A stretch of DNA of 64,000 bases. Origin: Piscinibacter gummiphilus. GTDB lineage: Bacteria > Pseudomonadota > Gammaproteobacteria > Burkholderiales > Burkholderiaceae_C. The notes under the pieces were generated by a model. That model saw nothing but the letters and a program-made list of their open reading frames with translations. It searched no databases and was not told the DNA's origin. The DNA is taken from positions 1,227,001 through 1,291,000 of the forward strand of contig NZ_CP136336.1 in the NCBI RefSeq assembly GCF_032681285.1, given 5' to 3'. Shown here piece after piece: positions 30,534-40,401 of the stretch; positions within the stretch are counted from its first letter, which is position 1; each line of letters starts with the position of its first letter. The position numbers and the translations under genes were made by a program.

Positions 30534-31184
30534 TCAGATGAGCCCGGCCGCGATGTTCACCATCAAGGCCAGGATCGCGGTGTTGAAGGCGAACGACAGC
30601 ACCGCCTGCAGCAACACCAGGCGCCGCATCGCGGTGCTGACGATGGACACGTCCGCCGTCTGCGAGGCGACGGCGATGGTGAACGAGAAGTACAGGAAGT
30701 CCCAGTAGTCCGGCGGCTCCGTGTCCGGTCCCCCCGGAAACAGCAACCCGTGACCGCCGGCATGGCGGTGGAAGAGGCTGGCATAGGTCAACGCAAACAG
30801 CGTGGGCAGCAGCAGCCACGAGCCCGCGACCGTGGTCAGCGCAAAGGCGATGTGCGGCCAGGCCTCGCCCGGTGGGGCGCCCTTGACGCGCGCGAGCTCG
30901 AGGGCGATGGCGGTCACGCTGGCGATGACGGCGGCGATGATGGTCGTGAGCACCGCGCCGGCGCCGGCAGATTGGGCGATGGCGGTGCGGCGCAGGTGGT
31001 GGTGGTCCTGTCGCGACATCACCCAGGCGGCCTGCACGAGGTAGGACCAGGTGAAGACGTTCCAGCCCACGAGCAGTCTCGTGACCCAGGGCTGCGTCAC
31101 CAGCGACAGGGCCGCCGTGGCGCCTGCCGAGACCGAGAGCATCAGGTGCGGCCGCGCGCGAAGCTGGGCGAGCAGCGCCTTCAT
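30534..31184 (-). CDS. DUF1345 membrane protein
   Basis: A 216-residue inner-membrane protein with five or six hydrophobic helices. The family-typical stretch TEPPDYWDFLYFSFTIAVASQTADV lies before the last helices, and HLRRTAIAQSAGA in the middle. DUF1345 proteins have no established function. The ATG at 31184 overlaps the stop of the DUF1653 gene (ATGA), so the two are coupled. It ends 6 bp from the convergent purN stop. Confidence 0.85.
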   Translation of the reverse strand: MKALLAQLRARPHLMLSVSAGATAALSLVTQPWVTRLLVGWNVFTWSYLVQAAWVMSRQDHHHLRRTAIAQSAGAGAVLTTIIAAVIASVTAIALELARVKGAPPGEAWPHIAFALTTVAGSWLLLPTLFALTYASLFHRHAGGHGLLFPGGPDTEPPDYWDFLYFSFTIAVASQTADVSIVSTAMRRLVLLQAVLSFAFNTAILALMVNIAAGLI

Positions 31185-31426
31185 GTGTCTGCGATGCGCT
31201 GGAAGCGGGGGCGCCGCAGGCCGTCGATCTCGACGTCTTCGAAGAACATCGCATGCGGCCTCACCCACAGCCCGCTGGCGTTGTAGAGCGGTCGATAGAC
31301 CACCAGCGGCTCCAGCGTCTCGCTGTGGCGGGCCACGCCGATCACCTCGTACTCGTGGCCCTTGTAGTGGCGGTAGCGGCCGAGCGGCGTGGGGGGCAGG
31401 GGCTTCAGGTCGTCGTCGGTGCTCAT
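31181..31426 (-). CDS. DUF1653 protein
   Basis: An 81-residue protein of the DUF1653 family: LGRYRHYKGHEYEVIGVARHSETLEPLVVYRPLY, then LWVRPHAMFFEDVEIDG. The compact beta-rich sequence may bind a small ligand or nucleic acid; no function is established. It is the first gene of a two-gene unit with the DUF1345 protein. It faces rsmB divergently, with only 23 bp between the start codons. Confidence 0.85.
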   Translation of the reverse strand: MSTDDDLKPLPPTPLGRYRHYKGHEYEVIGVARHSETLEPLVVYRPLYNASGLWVRPHAMFFEDVEIDGLRRPRFQRIADT

Positions 31427-31449
31427 GAGGGGCCAAGGATAATCGCGGG

Positions 31450-32709
31450 ATGCATCCCAACGCCTTGCTCGAACTCGCCACCGATCTGCTGCACAAGGTT
31501 CTGCAGTTCGACTCACCGGCCGACCGCGTGGTCTCCGACTTCTTCCGTACCCACCGTGCGCTTGGCCAGCGCGAGCGGCACACGCTGGCCGAAACAACCT
31601 ACACCGTGCTGCGGCAGCGCCTGCTGTACCAGCACCTGGCGCAATCGGGCAAGGGCGAGATGGAGCGGCGCCTGGCCGTGCTCGCGTGGCAGGGCAACGA
31701 GGGCTTCCTGCGCGCCGCGCTGAGCGAGCCCGAGCAGCAGTGGCTGGCCCAGGTGCAGGCAGTGGACCGCAGTGCGCTTCCCGAGAAGCTGCGCCACAAC
31801 CTGCCCGAATGGCTGGCCGACACGCTCAAGGCGCAACTCGGCGACGAGTTCTGGCCGCTGGTGGAAAGCCTCAACGAGAGCGCACCACTCGACCTGCGTG
31901 TCAACACCTTCAAGGCCAAGCGTGAAGACGTGGCCAAGGCGCTTGCCGACGCCCGCATCGACGCCCAGCCGACGCCGTATTCGCCCTGGGGCCTGCGCGT
32001 GCAGGGCAAGCCGGCGCTGAACAAGCTCGACGTCTTCACGCGTGGCGATGTCGAGGTGCAGGACGAGGGCAGCCAGCTGCTTTCGCTGCTGACCGACCCC
32101 AAGCGCGGCGAGATGGTGGTCGACTTCTGCGCTGGCGCGGGGGGCAAGACGCTCGCCCTCGGCGCGGCCATGCGCAACACCGGCCGGCTCTACGCCTTCG
32201 ACACTTCGGGGCACCGCCTCGCGGCCTTGAAGCCGCGCTTGGCCCGCAGTGGGCTGTCGAACGTGTATCCGGCCCAGATTGCCCACGAGCGAGACGAGCG
32301 AATCAAACGGCTGGCCGGAAAGATCGACCGGGTGCTGGTCGACGCGCCGTGTTCAGGCTTGGGCACGCTGCGGCGCAATCCTGACCTGAAATGGCGGCAA
32401 TCCCCGGAGTCGATCGAGGAATTGCGTGTGAAGCAGGCGGCAATCCTCGCCAGTGCGGCGCGCCTCCTGAAACCCGGCGGGCGCCTCGTGTACGCGACCT
32501 GTAGCGTTCTGGAGCAGGAGAACGAGGCCATCGTCTCGGAATTCACGGCCGCCCAGGGCAAGGCGTTCAGAACGCTGTCTGCCGCTGAACTGCTGGAGAA
32601 GGCCCACGTGTCCGGCGCTGAGGGGCTCGTCCGAGGCGATTTCCTACGCTTGTGGCCGCATCGTCACGGCACGGATGGCTTTTTTGCGGCGGCGTGGGAA
32701 CGCACCTGA
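31450..32709 (+). CDS. rsmB: RsmB-family rRNA (cytosine-C5) methyltransferase
   Basis: A 419-residue SAM-dependent RNA methyltransferase. An N-terminal helical part (~1-140) resembles the NusB-like region of RsmB. The Rossmann domain carries VVDFCAGAGGKTLAL for SAM binding, the helper cysteine C301 in VDAPCSGLGTLRRNP and the catalytic nucleophile C351 in ATCSVL. RsmB methylates C967 of 16S rRNA in E. coli. The name is by family resemblance; another RsmB/F paralogue is not excluded. No fmt or sun-type neighbour is present. Confidence 0.88.
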   Translation: MHPNALLELATDLLHKVLQFDSPADRVVSDFFRTHRALGQRERHTLAETTYTVLRQRLLYQHLAQSGKGEMERRLAVLAWQGNEGFLRAALSEPEQQWLAQVQAVDRSALPEKLRHNLPEWLADTLKAQLGDEFWPLVESLNESAPLDLRVNTFKAKREDVAKALADARIDAQPTPYSPWGLRVQGKPALNKLDVFTRGDVEVQDEGSQLLSLLTDPKRGEMVVDFCAGAGGKTLALGAAMRNTGRLYAFDTSGHRLAALKPRLARSGLSNVYPAQIAHERDERIKRLAGKIDRVLVDAPCSGLGTLRRNPDLKWRQSPESIEELRVKQAAILASAARLLKPGGRLVYATCSVLEQENEAIVSEFTAAQGKAFRTLSAAELLEKAHVSGAEGLVRGDFLRLWPHRHGTDGFFAAAWERT

Positions 32710-32798
32710 GCTTGAAGCCTCCAACTGCGGCCTTCAGATCAGGAAGACGGAGCGTGAAAACTGCTCGGTTTTCCGGATTCCGGCTGGAGGGCCCCCTC

Positions 32799-32824
32799 TA
32801 CAATGCCACACCCATTTGGGTGTG
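32799..32824 (+). promoter_or_regulatory. -10 box and inverted repeat upstream of the desaturase gene
   Basis: A TACAAT hexamer at 32799-32804 is followed by a perfect 7-bp inverted repeat, CACACCC-ATTT-GGGTGTG (32807-32824), 18 bp before the desaturase ATG. The repeat would lie at the transcription start or the extreme 5' end of the mRNA, so it could be an operator or an RNA hairpin. No protein can be named as its reader. Confidence 0.5.
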
Positions 32825-32842
32825 ACGGTTTCAAGGTAGCTG

Positions 32843-34066
32843 ATGAACGAAATGATGTCTCTGTGGAATGGTCTGGTCGCTTGGCTGGCCGGTGGTCTGG
32901 TGGAAGCGTCCTGGTGGCAGATCGTGCTGTACACCCTGGCCACGACGCACATCACGATCGCAGCGGTCACGATCTTCCTGCATCGTTCGCAAGCCCACCG
33001 CGCGCTCGACCTCCACGCCATCCCCTCTCATTTCTTCCGCCTCTGGCTGTGGCTGGGCACGGGCATGGTGACGAAGGAATGGGTGGCCATCCACCGCAAG
33101 CACCACGCGAAGTGCGAAACGCAGGACGACCCGCACAGCCCGGTTGCGCACGGCATCAAGACCGTGCTGCTGACCGGCAGCGAGCTCTATCGCGCCGAGG
33201 CGAAGAACCAGGAGACGCTCTCCAAGTTCGGCCACGGCACGCCCGATGACTGGATGGAGCGCAACGTCTACAGCCGCTTCACCTGGCAGGGTGTGGGCAT
33301 CATGCTCATCCTCAACCTGATGCTGTTCGGTGCGGCTGGCCTCACCGTCTGGGCGGTCCAGATGCTGTGGATCCCGATCACCGCCGCCGGCATCATCAAC
33401 GGCCTCGGCCACTGGTGGGGTTACCGCAATTTCGAGGCGCCGGACGCGAGCACCAACGTGTCGCCCTGGGGCATCATCATCGGCGGCGAAGAGCTGCACA
33501 ACAACCACCACACCTACCCGACGAGCGCCAAGCTGTCGGTCAAGAAGTACGAGTTCGACATCGGCTGGGCTTACATCCGTGCGCTCGAGATGATGGGTCT
33601 GGCGAAGGTGCGCAAGACCCCCCCGATGCTCAAGCTGGGCAACATCAAGCCGGTGGCCGATTCCAAGACGCTCGAGGCGCTGATCGCCAACCGCTACGAG
33701 GTGATGGCCAAGTACGCGCGCGACCTGCGCGTTGCCTGTGCGACCGAAGTGAAGCGCCTGAAGGCCGAAGGCGCCGGTGCCAACGCCAAGCTGGCCAACA
33801 TGCGCCTGGCCCGCCGCTGGCTGCACCGTGATGCCGACAAGATCCCGAGCCATGTGAAGGCGGCGGTCGAGAGCGCCCGTGATCAGAGCCCGGCGCTGGC
33901 CAAGTTGGTCGCCATGCGCGAAGAGCTGCGCTCCCTGTGGACGCGCACCAATGTGTCGGCCGAGCAACTCGTGGCCGATCTGCAAGCCTGGTGCAAGAAG
34001 GCCGAAGAGAGCGGCATCGCCGCGCTCCAGGAGTTTGCGCTCAAGCTGCGCGCCGCCCACGCGTAA
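32843..34066 (+). CDS. Acyl-CoA/acyl-lipid fatty acid desaturase
   Basis: A 407-residue membrane di-iron desaturase. The three histidine boxes are present: HRSQAHR (from H47), HRKHH (84-88) and HNNHH (219-223), with GHWWGYRNFEAPDASTNVSPWG before the last. This pattern is that of delta-9 acyl-CoA/acyl-lipid desaturases, which insert the first double bond and adjust membrane fluidity. Two pairs of membrane helices are visible. The C-terminal ~130 residues are a soluble helical tail found in this bacterial subgroup. It stands alone between rsmB and a terminator. Confidence 0.93.
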   Translation: MNEMMSLWNGLVAWLAGGLVEASWWQIVLYTLATTHITIAAVTIFLHRSQAHRALDLHAIPSHFFRLWLWLGTGMVTKEWVAIHRKHHAKCETQDDPHSPVAHGIKTVLLTGSELYRAEAKNQETLSKFGHGTPDDWMERNVYSRFTWQGVGIMLILNLMLFGAAGLTVWAVQMLWIPITAAGIINGLGHWWGYRNFEAPDASTNVSPWGIIIGGEELHNNHHTYPTSAKLSVKKYEFDIGWAYIRALEMMGLAKVRKTPPMLKLGNIKPVADSKTLEALIANRYEVMAKYARDLRVACATEVKRLKAEGAGANAKLANMRLARRWLHRDADKIPSHVKAAVESARDQSPALAKLVAMREELRSLWTRTNVSAEQLVADLQAWCKKAEESGIAALQEFALKLRAAHA

Positions 34067-34090
34067 CGCCTGCAGCCAAGAGACGAAGGC

Positions 34091-34119
34091 GGGCCCGCGT
34101 TGCGGGCCCTTTTCTTTTC
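34091..34119 (+). terminator. Intrinsic terminator after the desaturase gene
   Basis: GGGCCCGC and GCGGGCCC form an 8-bp stem with a short loop, followed by TTTTCTTTTC. It is placed 25 bp after the desaturase stop. Confidence 0.85.
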
Positions 34120-34125
34120 TGGGCA

Positions 34126-34150
34126 ACAAAAAACCCGCCAGTGGCGGGTT
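34126..34150 (-). terminator. Intrinsic terminator after rpmG
   Basis: Read on the minus strand, AACCCGCC and GGCGGGTT form an 8-bp stem followed by a run of T's (the AAAAAA at 34128-34133 on the plus strand). It lies 22 bp past the rpmG stop and ends the rpmB-rpmG unit, back to back with the desaturase terminator. Confidence 0.85.
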
Positions 34151-34171
34151 CTTCATTGGAGCGGAGCTGAG

Positions 34172-34339
34172 TTACTTCAGCTTCGTTTCCTTGTACATCA
34201 CGTGCTTGCGAGCCTTCGGATCGAACTTCATGATCTCGATCTTCTCGGGCGTCGTCTTCTTGTTCTTGTCGGTCGTGTAGAAGTGACCGGTGCCGGCTGA
34301 CGATTCCAGCTTGATCTTTTCGCGTCCACCTTTTGCCAT
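34172..34339 (-). CDS. rpmG: 50S ribosomal protein L33
   Basis: A 55-residue ribosomal protein beginning [16 protein letters not shown], continuing [16 protein letters not shown] and ending with a MYKETKLK tail. It is the cysteine-free form of L33, so it lacks the zinc ribbon. L33 sits near the E site of the large subunit. The ATG has TAGGAGCC upstream as ribosome site. It lies 14 bp after rpmB, the usual rpmB-rpmG pair. Confidence 0.96.
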   Translation of the reverse strand: MAKGGREKIKLESSAGTGHFYTTDKNKKTTPEKIEIMKFDPKARKHVMYKETKLK

Positions 34340-34353
34340 GATCGGCTCCTAAC

Positions 34354-34587
34354 TTAGATTTCGCCGCGGGCGCGCAGGTCGGCGACAACCTGCTCGATGC
34401 CCACCTTGTCGATCAGGCGCAGTGCCGCGTTGGAGATGCGCAGGCGCACCCAGCGGTTTTCGTTTTCAAGCCAGAACCGGCGGTATTGCAGGTTGGGCAG
34501 GAAACGGCGCTTGGTCTTGTTGTTGGCGTGGGAAACGTTGTTGCCCACCATCGGGCCCTTGCCCGTGACTTGACAGACGCGTGCCAT
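34354..34587 (-). CDS. rpmB: 50S ribosomal protein L28
   Basis: A 77-residue ribosomal protein starting [27 protein letters not shown] and ending LRARGEI, typical of proteobacterial L28 of about 78 residues. L28 is a late-assembling large-subunit protein. It is the first gene of the rpmB-rpmG unit, with GGAGA ahead of the ATG and a -10-like TATACT about 80 bp upstream. Confidence 0.97.
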   Translation of the reverse strand: MARVCQVTGKGPMVGNNVSHANNKTKRRFLPNLQYRRFWLENENRWVRLRISNAALRLIDKVGIEQVVADLRARGEI

Positions 34588-34665
34588 GACGCTTCTCCGT
34601 GTGATCTGTTTAACTGGAGCCGAGACTGTGCAAGAAATGCGCAGCCGGTTTCGGCAAAGACGACG

Positions 34666-34671
34666 AGTATA
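34666..34671 (-). promoter_or_regulatory. Likely -10 box of the rpmB-rpmG promoter
   Basis: On the minus strand the hexamer TATACT lies ~80 bp before the rpmB ATG in the 127-bp gap between trxB and rpmB. The -35 region is weak (TAGGCA at 17 bp). Ribosomal genes need a strong promoter and this is the best candidate in the gap. Confidence 0.45.
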
Positions 34672-34714
34672 GCCCGCTTTTCCCTACCTGCCTACCCTGG
34701 CACTCCGACCGCTG

Positions 34715-35701
<987 letters not shown>

Positions 35702-35717
35702 TCAGTCTGACATGGGG

Positions 35718-35747
35718 TTGACGCCGACTGGCATCAATTCGTGTAAT
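35718..35747 (+). promoter_or_regulatory. Sigma-70-like promoter for the Crp/Fnr gene
   Basis: TTGACG (35718-35723) and TGTAAT (35742-35747) are separated by 18 bp, about 90 bp before the regulator ATG. This is one of the better sigma-70 matches in the window. Confidence 0.55.
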
Positions 35748-35769
35748 GGTGACAATTGCCCATATGCTA

Positions 35770-35787
35770 GGAAAACGTTAGTTTTCC
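35770..35787. promoter_or_regulatory. Inverted repeat in the Crp/Fnr leader
   Basis: GGAAAAC-GTTA-GTTTTCC is a perfect 7-bp inverted repeat with a 4-bp centre, ~23 bp downstream of the -10 box and ~50 bp before the ATG. It could be an operator, perhaps for autoregulation, or a leader hairpin. It does not match the classic Crp or Fnr half-sites. Confidence 0.45.
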
Positions 35788-35837
35788 ACGTTTGATTTCC
35801 CTCAGGCGCTTGCATTCCACAACAAGGAGGTTCTCCG

Positions 35838-36503
35838 ATGGCCATGTTGTCCAATCTGGACTTGATCCGGCGCGTGCCGCTGTTTTCCCTGCTGACCAAT
35901 GAGCAGGCCACGGCCATCGCCGACAGCGTGGTGAAGCGCCGGTTCCGCCGGGGAGAGATCATCGTCGAGCATGGCAAGAAGTCGAACGCGTTGTTCATTC
36001 TGCTCACGGGTCGCGCACGTGTGCTGACATCCGACTCCCGCGGCCGCGAGGTCATCCTCGCCGTGCTGCACCCCGGCAACTACGTCGGCGAGATGAGCCT
36101 GATCGACAACGAGCCGCATTCGGCCACCGTGCGTGCCGAGGTGCAGACCGACATGCTGATCCTCGGCCGAGCAGAATTCGCGCGCTGCCTCCCCGAGAAC
36201 TCCAGCCTCTCCTACGCCATCATGCGCGGCCTCGTGCAACGCCTGCGCAGCGCCGACCGCCAGATCGAATCGCTGGCGCTGCTCGACGTCTACGGCCGAG
36301 TGGCCCGCTCGCTGCTCGACATGGCCGAAGACGACGGCGACGTGAAGATCATCCGCAACAAGGTCTCCCGGCAAGACATGGCCAAGATCGTCGGCGCATC
36401 GCGCGAGATGGTCAGCCGCGTCATGAAGGACCTCGAAGACCGCGGCATGGTCGAGACCCAGGAAAACGGCTCCGTCATCATCAAAGAACGCCTGACGGGC
36501 TGA
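35838..36503 (+). CDS. Crp/Fnr-family transcriptional regulator
   Basis: A 221-residue regulator. The cyclic-nucleotide-binding beta-roll spans ~10-125 ([42 protein letters not shown]). A dimer helix follows, then a Crp-type winged helix with [23 protein letters not shown] near 172-194. There are no Fnr iron-sulfur cysteines at the N terminus. The [11 protein letters not shown] segment resembles the cAMP pocket, but the ligand cannot be fixed from sequence. AAGGAGG is a strong ribosome site. It is likely a Vfr/Crp-like global regulator. Confidence 0.9.
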   Translation: MAMLSNLDLIRRVPLFSLLTNEQATAIADSVVKRRFRRGEIIVEHGKKSNALFILLTGRARVLTSDSRGREVILAVLHPGNYVGEMSLIDNEPHSATVRAEVQTDMLILGRAEFARCLPENSSLSYAIMRGLVQRLRSADRQIESLALLDVYGRVARSLLDMAEDDGDVKIIRNKVSRQDMAKIVGASREMVSRVMKDLEDRGMVETQENGSVIIKERLTG

Positions 36504-36573
36504 CCGTCGCTTTGGCCCGCCTCCGTGGGGCGATTCGGCAGAGTCGCCACACCGCATCGGCCACAATGGCTGC

Positions 36574-38937
36574 ATGACGTTTCCCCTCGGATCGCTACGC
36601 CCTGAAGGCGGTTCGGCGGCCTCGGCTGCCGGCACCTACACCCGCGATGGGGCTCCAGCTTCCTCCCCCATGACTCCCGTCGGTCTGCGCACGCGCTTCG
36701 GCGTGCTCGTCGGCGGCGTGTTGTGGTTGCTGGCGCTGATTGCGCTGGTCACGCACAACGCGGCCGACGCAGCCTTCTCGACCTCCGGCAGCGCCGCTGT
36801 GCCGATCAACAAGATCGGCGCGCTCGGCGCACGCTTCTCGGACATTGCGTTCGTGCTCTTCGGCTATTCCGCCTGGTGGGGCATGTTGATCAGCTTGCGT
36901 GCGTGGTTGAGCGCATTGGCGCGCGTGCTGCGCGGCGGCGAACCTGCGCAAGCGCCTCGGCCGCAGGCGCCGTTGTGGATGTTCTGGGTGGGCGTGGCGC
37001 TGCTGATGTGCGCAAGTTGCGCGCTCGAGTGGACGCGCCTCTACCAGTTCGAGCCGCACGTGGCCGGCGGCAACGCGGGCGGCGTGCTGGGTTATCTGCT
37101 CGGCCCCGTCAGCCAGCGCTGGCTGGGGTTTGCCGGCTCGGGTGTGTTGTGGATCGCGATGCTGGTGGCGGGCCTCGCGCTGGCGTTCCGCTTCTCGTGG
37201 CTGCGCACCGCCGAGGGCATCGGCCAGTGGGTCGACTCGCTGCGCGAGAAACGTGTGGAGCGCATCGAGCGTGCCGAAGACCAACGCATCGGCGAGCGTG
37301 CCGTGCGCGAGCGTGAGCATGTGGTGGAAGTCGAGCACCAGCTGCACGAAGAGCACGTGCCCATCGTGATCGAGACGCCGGTGATCGAAGTGCCGAAGTC
37401 GGAGCGTGTGGTGAAGGAGCGCCAGAAGCCGCTCTTCACCGAACTCGCCGACACCAAGCTTCCGCAGGTCGACCTGCTCGACGCGGCGCCCGGCCGCCAG
37501 GAAACCGTGACACCCGAGACGCTCGAGATGACCTCGCGTCTCATCGAGAAGAAGCTCAAGGACTTCGGCGTCGAAGTGCGAGTCGTCGCCGCCTCGCCCG
37601 GCCCGGTGATCACGCGCTACGAGATCGAGCCGGCCACCGGCGTGAAGGGCTCGCAGATCGTCAACCTCGCGAAGGACCTGGCGCGCTCATTGAGCCTCGT
37701 GAGCATCCGCGTCGTCGAGGTGATCCCGGGCAAGAACTACATGGCGCTGGAGCTGCCCAACGCCAAGCGGCAGACCATCCGCCTGTCCGAGATCCTCGGC
37801 TCGCAGGTCTACAACGACGCCGCCTCGCAGCTCACCATGGGCCTGGGCAAGGACATCATCGGCGCCCCCGTCGTCGCCGACCTCGCGAAGATGCCGCACT
37901 GCCTCGTGGCCGGTACCACCGGCTCGGGCAAGTCCGTGGGCATCAACGCGATGATCCTGTCGCTGCTCTACAAGGCCGAAGCACGCGACGTTCGCCTCAT
38001 CCTCATCGACCCGAAGATGCTGGAGATGAGCGTGTACGAAGGCATCCCGCACCTGCTGGCGCCGGTCGTCACCGACATGAAGCAGGCCGCCAACGCGCTC
38101 AACTGGTGTGTGGGCGAGATGGAGCGCCGCTACAAGCTGATGAGCAAGCTCGGCGTGCGCAACCTCGCTGGCTACAACAAGAAGATCGCCGAGGCCACGG
38201 AGCGTGGCGAGGCCCTGCCCAACCCGTTCAGCTTGACGCCCGAGCAGCCCGAGCCGCTGGAGCGCCTGCCGCATATCGTGGTGGTGATCGACGAGTTGGC
38301 CGATCTGATGATGGTCGTCGGCAAGAAGATCGAGGAGTTGATCGCCCGCCTTGCGCAGAAGGCGCGTGCCGCCGGCATCCATCTCATCCTCGCCACGCAG
38401 CGTCCGAGCGTCGACGTGATCACCGGCCTCATCAAGGCCAACATTCCCACGCGTCTCTCCTTCCAGGTCAGCAGCAAGATCGACAGCCGCACCATCCTCG
38501 ACCAGATGGGCGCCGAAGCGCTGCTCGGCATGGGCGACATGCTCTACATGGCCTCGGGCACGGGCCTGCCGGTGCGTGTGCACGGTGCCTTCGTGAGCGA
38601 CGACGAAGTGCACCGCGTCGTCGACTACCTCAAGCAACAGGGTGAGCCCAACTACATCGAGGGCATCCTCGAAGGGGGCATGCTCGACGGTGAAGGCGAC
38701 CCGAGCACCGCCGACATGCCCGGTGGCGGTGGCGGCGAGAACGACCCGATGTACGACCAGGCCGTGGCCGTGGTGCTGCAACACCGCCGAGCCTCGATCT
38801 CGCTTGTGCAGCGCCATCTGCGCATCGGCTACAACCGCGCAGCCAGACTGCTGGAACAAATGGAGAAATCCGGCCTCGTAAGTGCCATGTCCACCAACGG
38901 CAACCGCGACATCATCGTCCCGGCCCGCAGCGAATGA
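36574..38937 (+). CDS. ftsK: DNA translocase FtsK
   Basis: A 787-residue septal DNA pump. The N-terminal ~220 residues contain about four membrane helices. A short linker (~225-310) leads to the motor domain with Walker [13 protein letters not shown] near 448-459 and Walker [13 protein letters not shown]. The C-terminal gamma domain ([38 protein letters not shown]) reads KOPS sites. It helps segregate chromosome termini at division with XerCD. A later ATG (residue 33, MTPVGL) is a possible start. It overlaps lolA by 4 nt. Confidence 0.96.
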   Translation: MTFPLGSLRPEGGSAASAAGTYTRDGAPASSPMTPVGLRTRFGVLVGGVLWLLALIALVTHNAADAAFSTSGSAAVPINKIGALGARFSDIAFVLFGYSAWWGMLISLRAWLSALARVLRGGEPAQAPRPQAPLWMFWVGVALLMCASCALEWTRLYQFEPHVAGGNAGGVLGYLLGPVSQRWLGFAGSGVLWIAMLVAGLALAFRFSWLRTAEGIGQWVDSLREKRVERIERAEDQRIGERAVREREHVVEVEHQLHEEHVPIVIETPVIEVPKSERVVKERQKPLFTELADTKLPQVDLLDAAPGRQETVTPETLEMTSRLIEKKLKDFGVEVRVVAASPGPVITRYEIEPATGVKGSQIVNLAKDLARSLSLVSIRVVEVIPGKNYMALELPNAKRQTIRLSEILGSQVYNDAASQLTMGLGKDIIGAPVVADLAKMPHCLVAGTTGSGKSVGINAMILSLLYKAEARDVRLILIDPKMLEMSVYEGIPHLLAPVVTDMKQAANALNWCVGEMERRYKLMSKLGVRNLAGYNKKIAEATERGEALPNPFSLTPEQPEPLERLPHIVVVIDELADLMMVVGKKIEELIARLAQKARAAGIHLILATQRPSVDVITGLIKANIPTRLSFQVSSKIDSRTILDQMGAEALLGMGDMLYMASGTGLPVRVHGAFVSDDEVHRVVDYLKQQGEPNYIEGILEGGMLDGEGDPSTADMPGGGGGENDPMYDQAVAVVLQHRRASISLVQRHLRIGYNRAARLLEQMEKSGLVSAMSTNGNRDIIVPARSE

Positions 38938-39545
38938 AGAAGTTTCTTGTCTCGACGTTGCTGATGTTTGCTGCCGCGGCAGCCAGCGCACAAACCGCGG
39001 TCGACACGCTCAAGGACTTCGTGCGCGACGTGAAGTCGGGCCGCGCTGAGTTCACGCAGACCGTCACCTCGCCCGATGGCGCGAAGAAGAAGACCTCGAG
39101 CGGCAAGTTCGAGTTCTCGCGCCCCAACCGTTTTCGCTTCACCTACCTCAAGCCCTTCGAGCAGGTGATCGTGGCCGACGGCCAAAAGGTCTGGATCTAC
39201 GACGCCGACCTGAACCAGGCCAGCTCGCGCAAGTTCAGCCAGGCGCTCGGCGCCACACCTGCGGCGCTGCTGGCCGGTGGCTCATTGGAGAAAGACTTCG
39301 ACCTTGCTGCTCAACCGGCGAAGGACGGTCTCGACTGGGTCGAGGCCACGCCCAAGGCGAAGGAGGGCAGCTTCAAGTCGGTGCGCGTGGGCTTCAAGGG
39401 CAAGACCCTGAGCGCGATCGAAGTGGTCGACGCGTTCAACCAGCGCTCGCTGCTGCAATTCAGCCAGTTCGTGGCCAACGAGCCGATCAAGGCCGAGACC
39501 TTCGTCTTCACCGTGCCCAAGGGCGCGGACCTCATCGAGCAGTGA
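38934..39545 (+). CDS. lolA: Outer-membrane lipoprotein carrier protein LolA
   Basis: A 203-residue periplasmic chaperone that ferries lipoproteins from LolCDE to LolB. A signal peptide ([20 protein letters not shown]) is followed by the LolA fold with [41 protein letters not shown] and a C-terminal [12 protein letters not shown]. Its ATG overlaps the ftsK stop, and ftsK-lolA-rarA is a common order. Confidence 0.95.
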   Translation: MKKFLVSTLLMFAAAAASAQTAVDTLKDFVRDVKSGRAEFTQTVTSPDGAKKKTSSGKFEFSRPNRFRFTYLKPFEQVIVADGQKVWIYDADLNQASSRKFSQALGATPAALLAGGSLEKDFDLAAQPAKDGLDWVEATPKAKEGSFKSVRVGFKGKTLSAIEVVDAFNQRSLLQFSQFVANEPIKAETFVFTVPKGADLIEQ

Positions 39546-39554
39546 TGCGGCGCT

Positions 39555-40310
39555 TCAGCGCGCCGCGCTCTCCATCTCGGTGAGGGCTTGCTTGGCGGCC
39601 GCGATCCACTCGCGGTTCATGTCGCGCGAATGCGCGTGGCCGCGCTTCGCATCGGCCAGCACGTGTTCGAACGCCAGCTTGGCCGCACTCAGGTTGCCGC
39701 GCTGCTTCTGGAAGAGGCCGTACTTGAAGCGGGCTTCGAGCGTGCCGTCGGTCGCGATGACGACTTCGAAGGCCTGGGCCGCTTCCGACCGGCCGGCACC
39801 GTGCAGCGCTTCGGCGTACATCAGGGCGAGGTCGCCGGTCTTGTGTTCAGGCGAGGCGGCGAAGAGCCGCTCCAGCGTGGCCACGGCATCGGTGTGCCGC
39901 CCGGCTTCGAGCTCGGCGATGGCCAGGCCCTTGAGGAAGGACACGTCTTTCGCATACGCACCCGACGCCGCTTCGCGGTAGTGGGCGATGGCGTCTTCCA
40001 CCTGCCCCTTGGCGAGCAGGGCACGCGCGAGCTGCGCGCGGTTGTAGGCGGTGGGTGTGCGGTCGAACTCGGCGGCAGCCAGGCGCAGCTCGCGCTGGGG
40101 GTCCACCAGGCCCTGCATCACGCGTGCGGCGTTGCGGCCGGTGCGGGTGTGGCGGATGTCGGGCAGGTATTCGGCGAAGAAGTACACGAGGCTTCCGAGT
40201 GCCGGGAACGCGAAGAGCACCATCAACCAGTAGTTGGGCCGCCCGTTGCGCACGGCATGAACGGCAAAGAAGGCCGCGATGGCCAGGTGGACCAGGGCAA
40301 GGATCGGCAT
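39555..40310 (-). CDS. Membrane-anchored tetratricopeptide-repeat protein
   Basis: A 251-residue protein. Two hydrophobic helices occupy residues ~3-47 (ILALVHLAIAAFFAVHAV and PNYWLMVLFAFPALGSLVYFFAEYL), resembling the membrane part of PLDc_N-type proteins. Residues ~85-245 form TPR-like helical repeats (RAQLARALLAKGQVEDAIAHYREAA, KGLAIAELEAGRHTDAVATLERLF). It is probably an inner-membrane scaffold; no specific function is known. It sits on the opposite strand between lolA and rarA. Confidence 0.8.
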   Translation of the reverse strand: MPILALVHLAIAAFFAVHAVRNGRPNYWLMVLFAFPALGSLVYFFAEYLPDIRHTRTGRNAARVMQGLVDPQRELRLAAAEFDRTPTAYNRAQLARALLAKGQVEDAIAHYREAASGAYAKDVSFLKGLAIAELEAGRHTDAVATLERLFAASPEHKTGDLALMYAEALHGAGRSEAAQAFEVVIATDGTLEARFKYGLFQKQRGNLSAAKLAFEHVLADAKRGHAHSRDMNREWIAAAKQALTEMESAAR

Positions 40311-40401
40311 GGGGACTCCCTCTCTCTAGAACGTCCGCTGTAGGCCGCGGCGCGCCGCCATTTTAGGAAACAGGGCAGGGCCTGACTGCGACAATCTGCA
40401 C

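Noticed and set aside
34041..34388. 115-codon minus-strand frame over rpmG
   Set aside because: The L33 reading frame at 34172-34339 is unmistakable and uses another frame.
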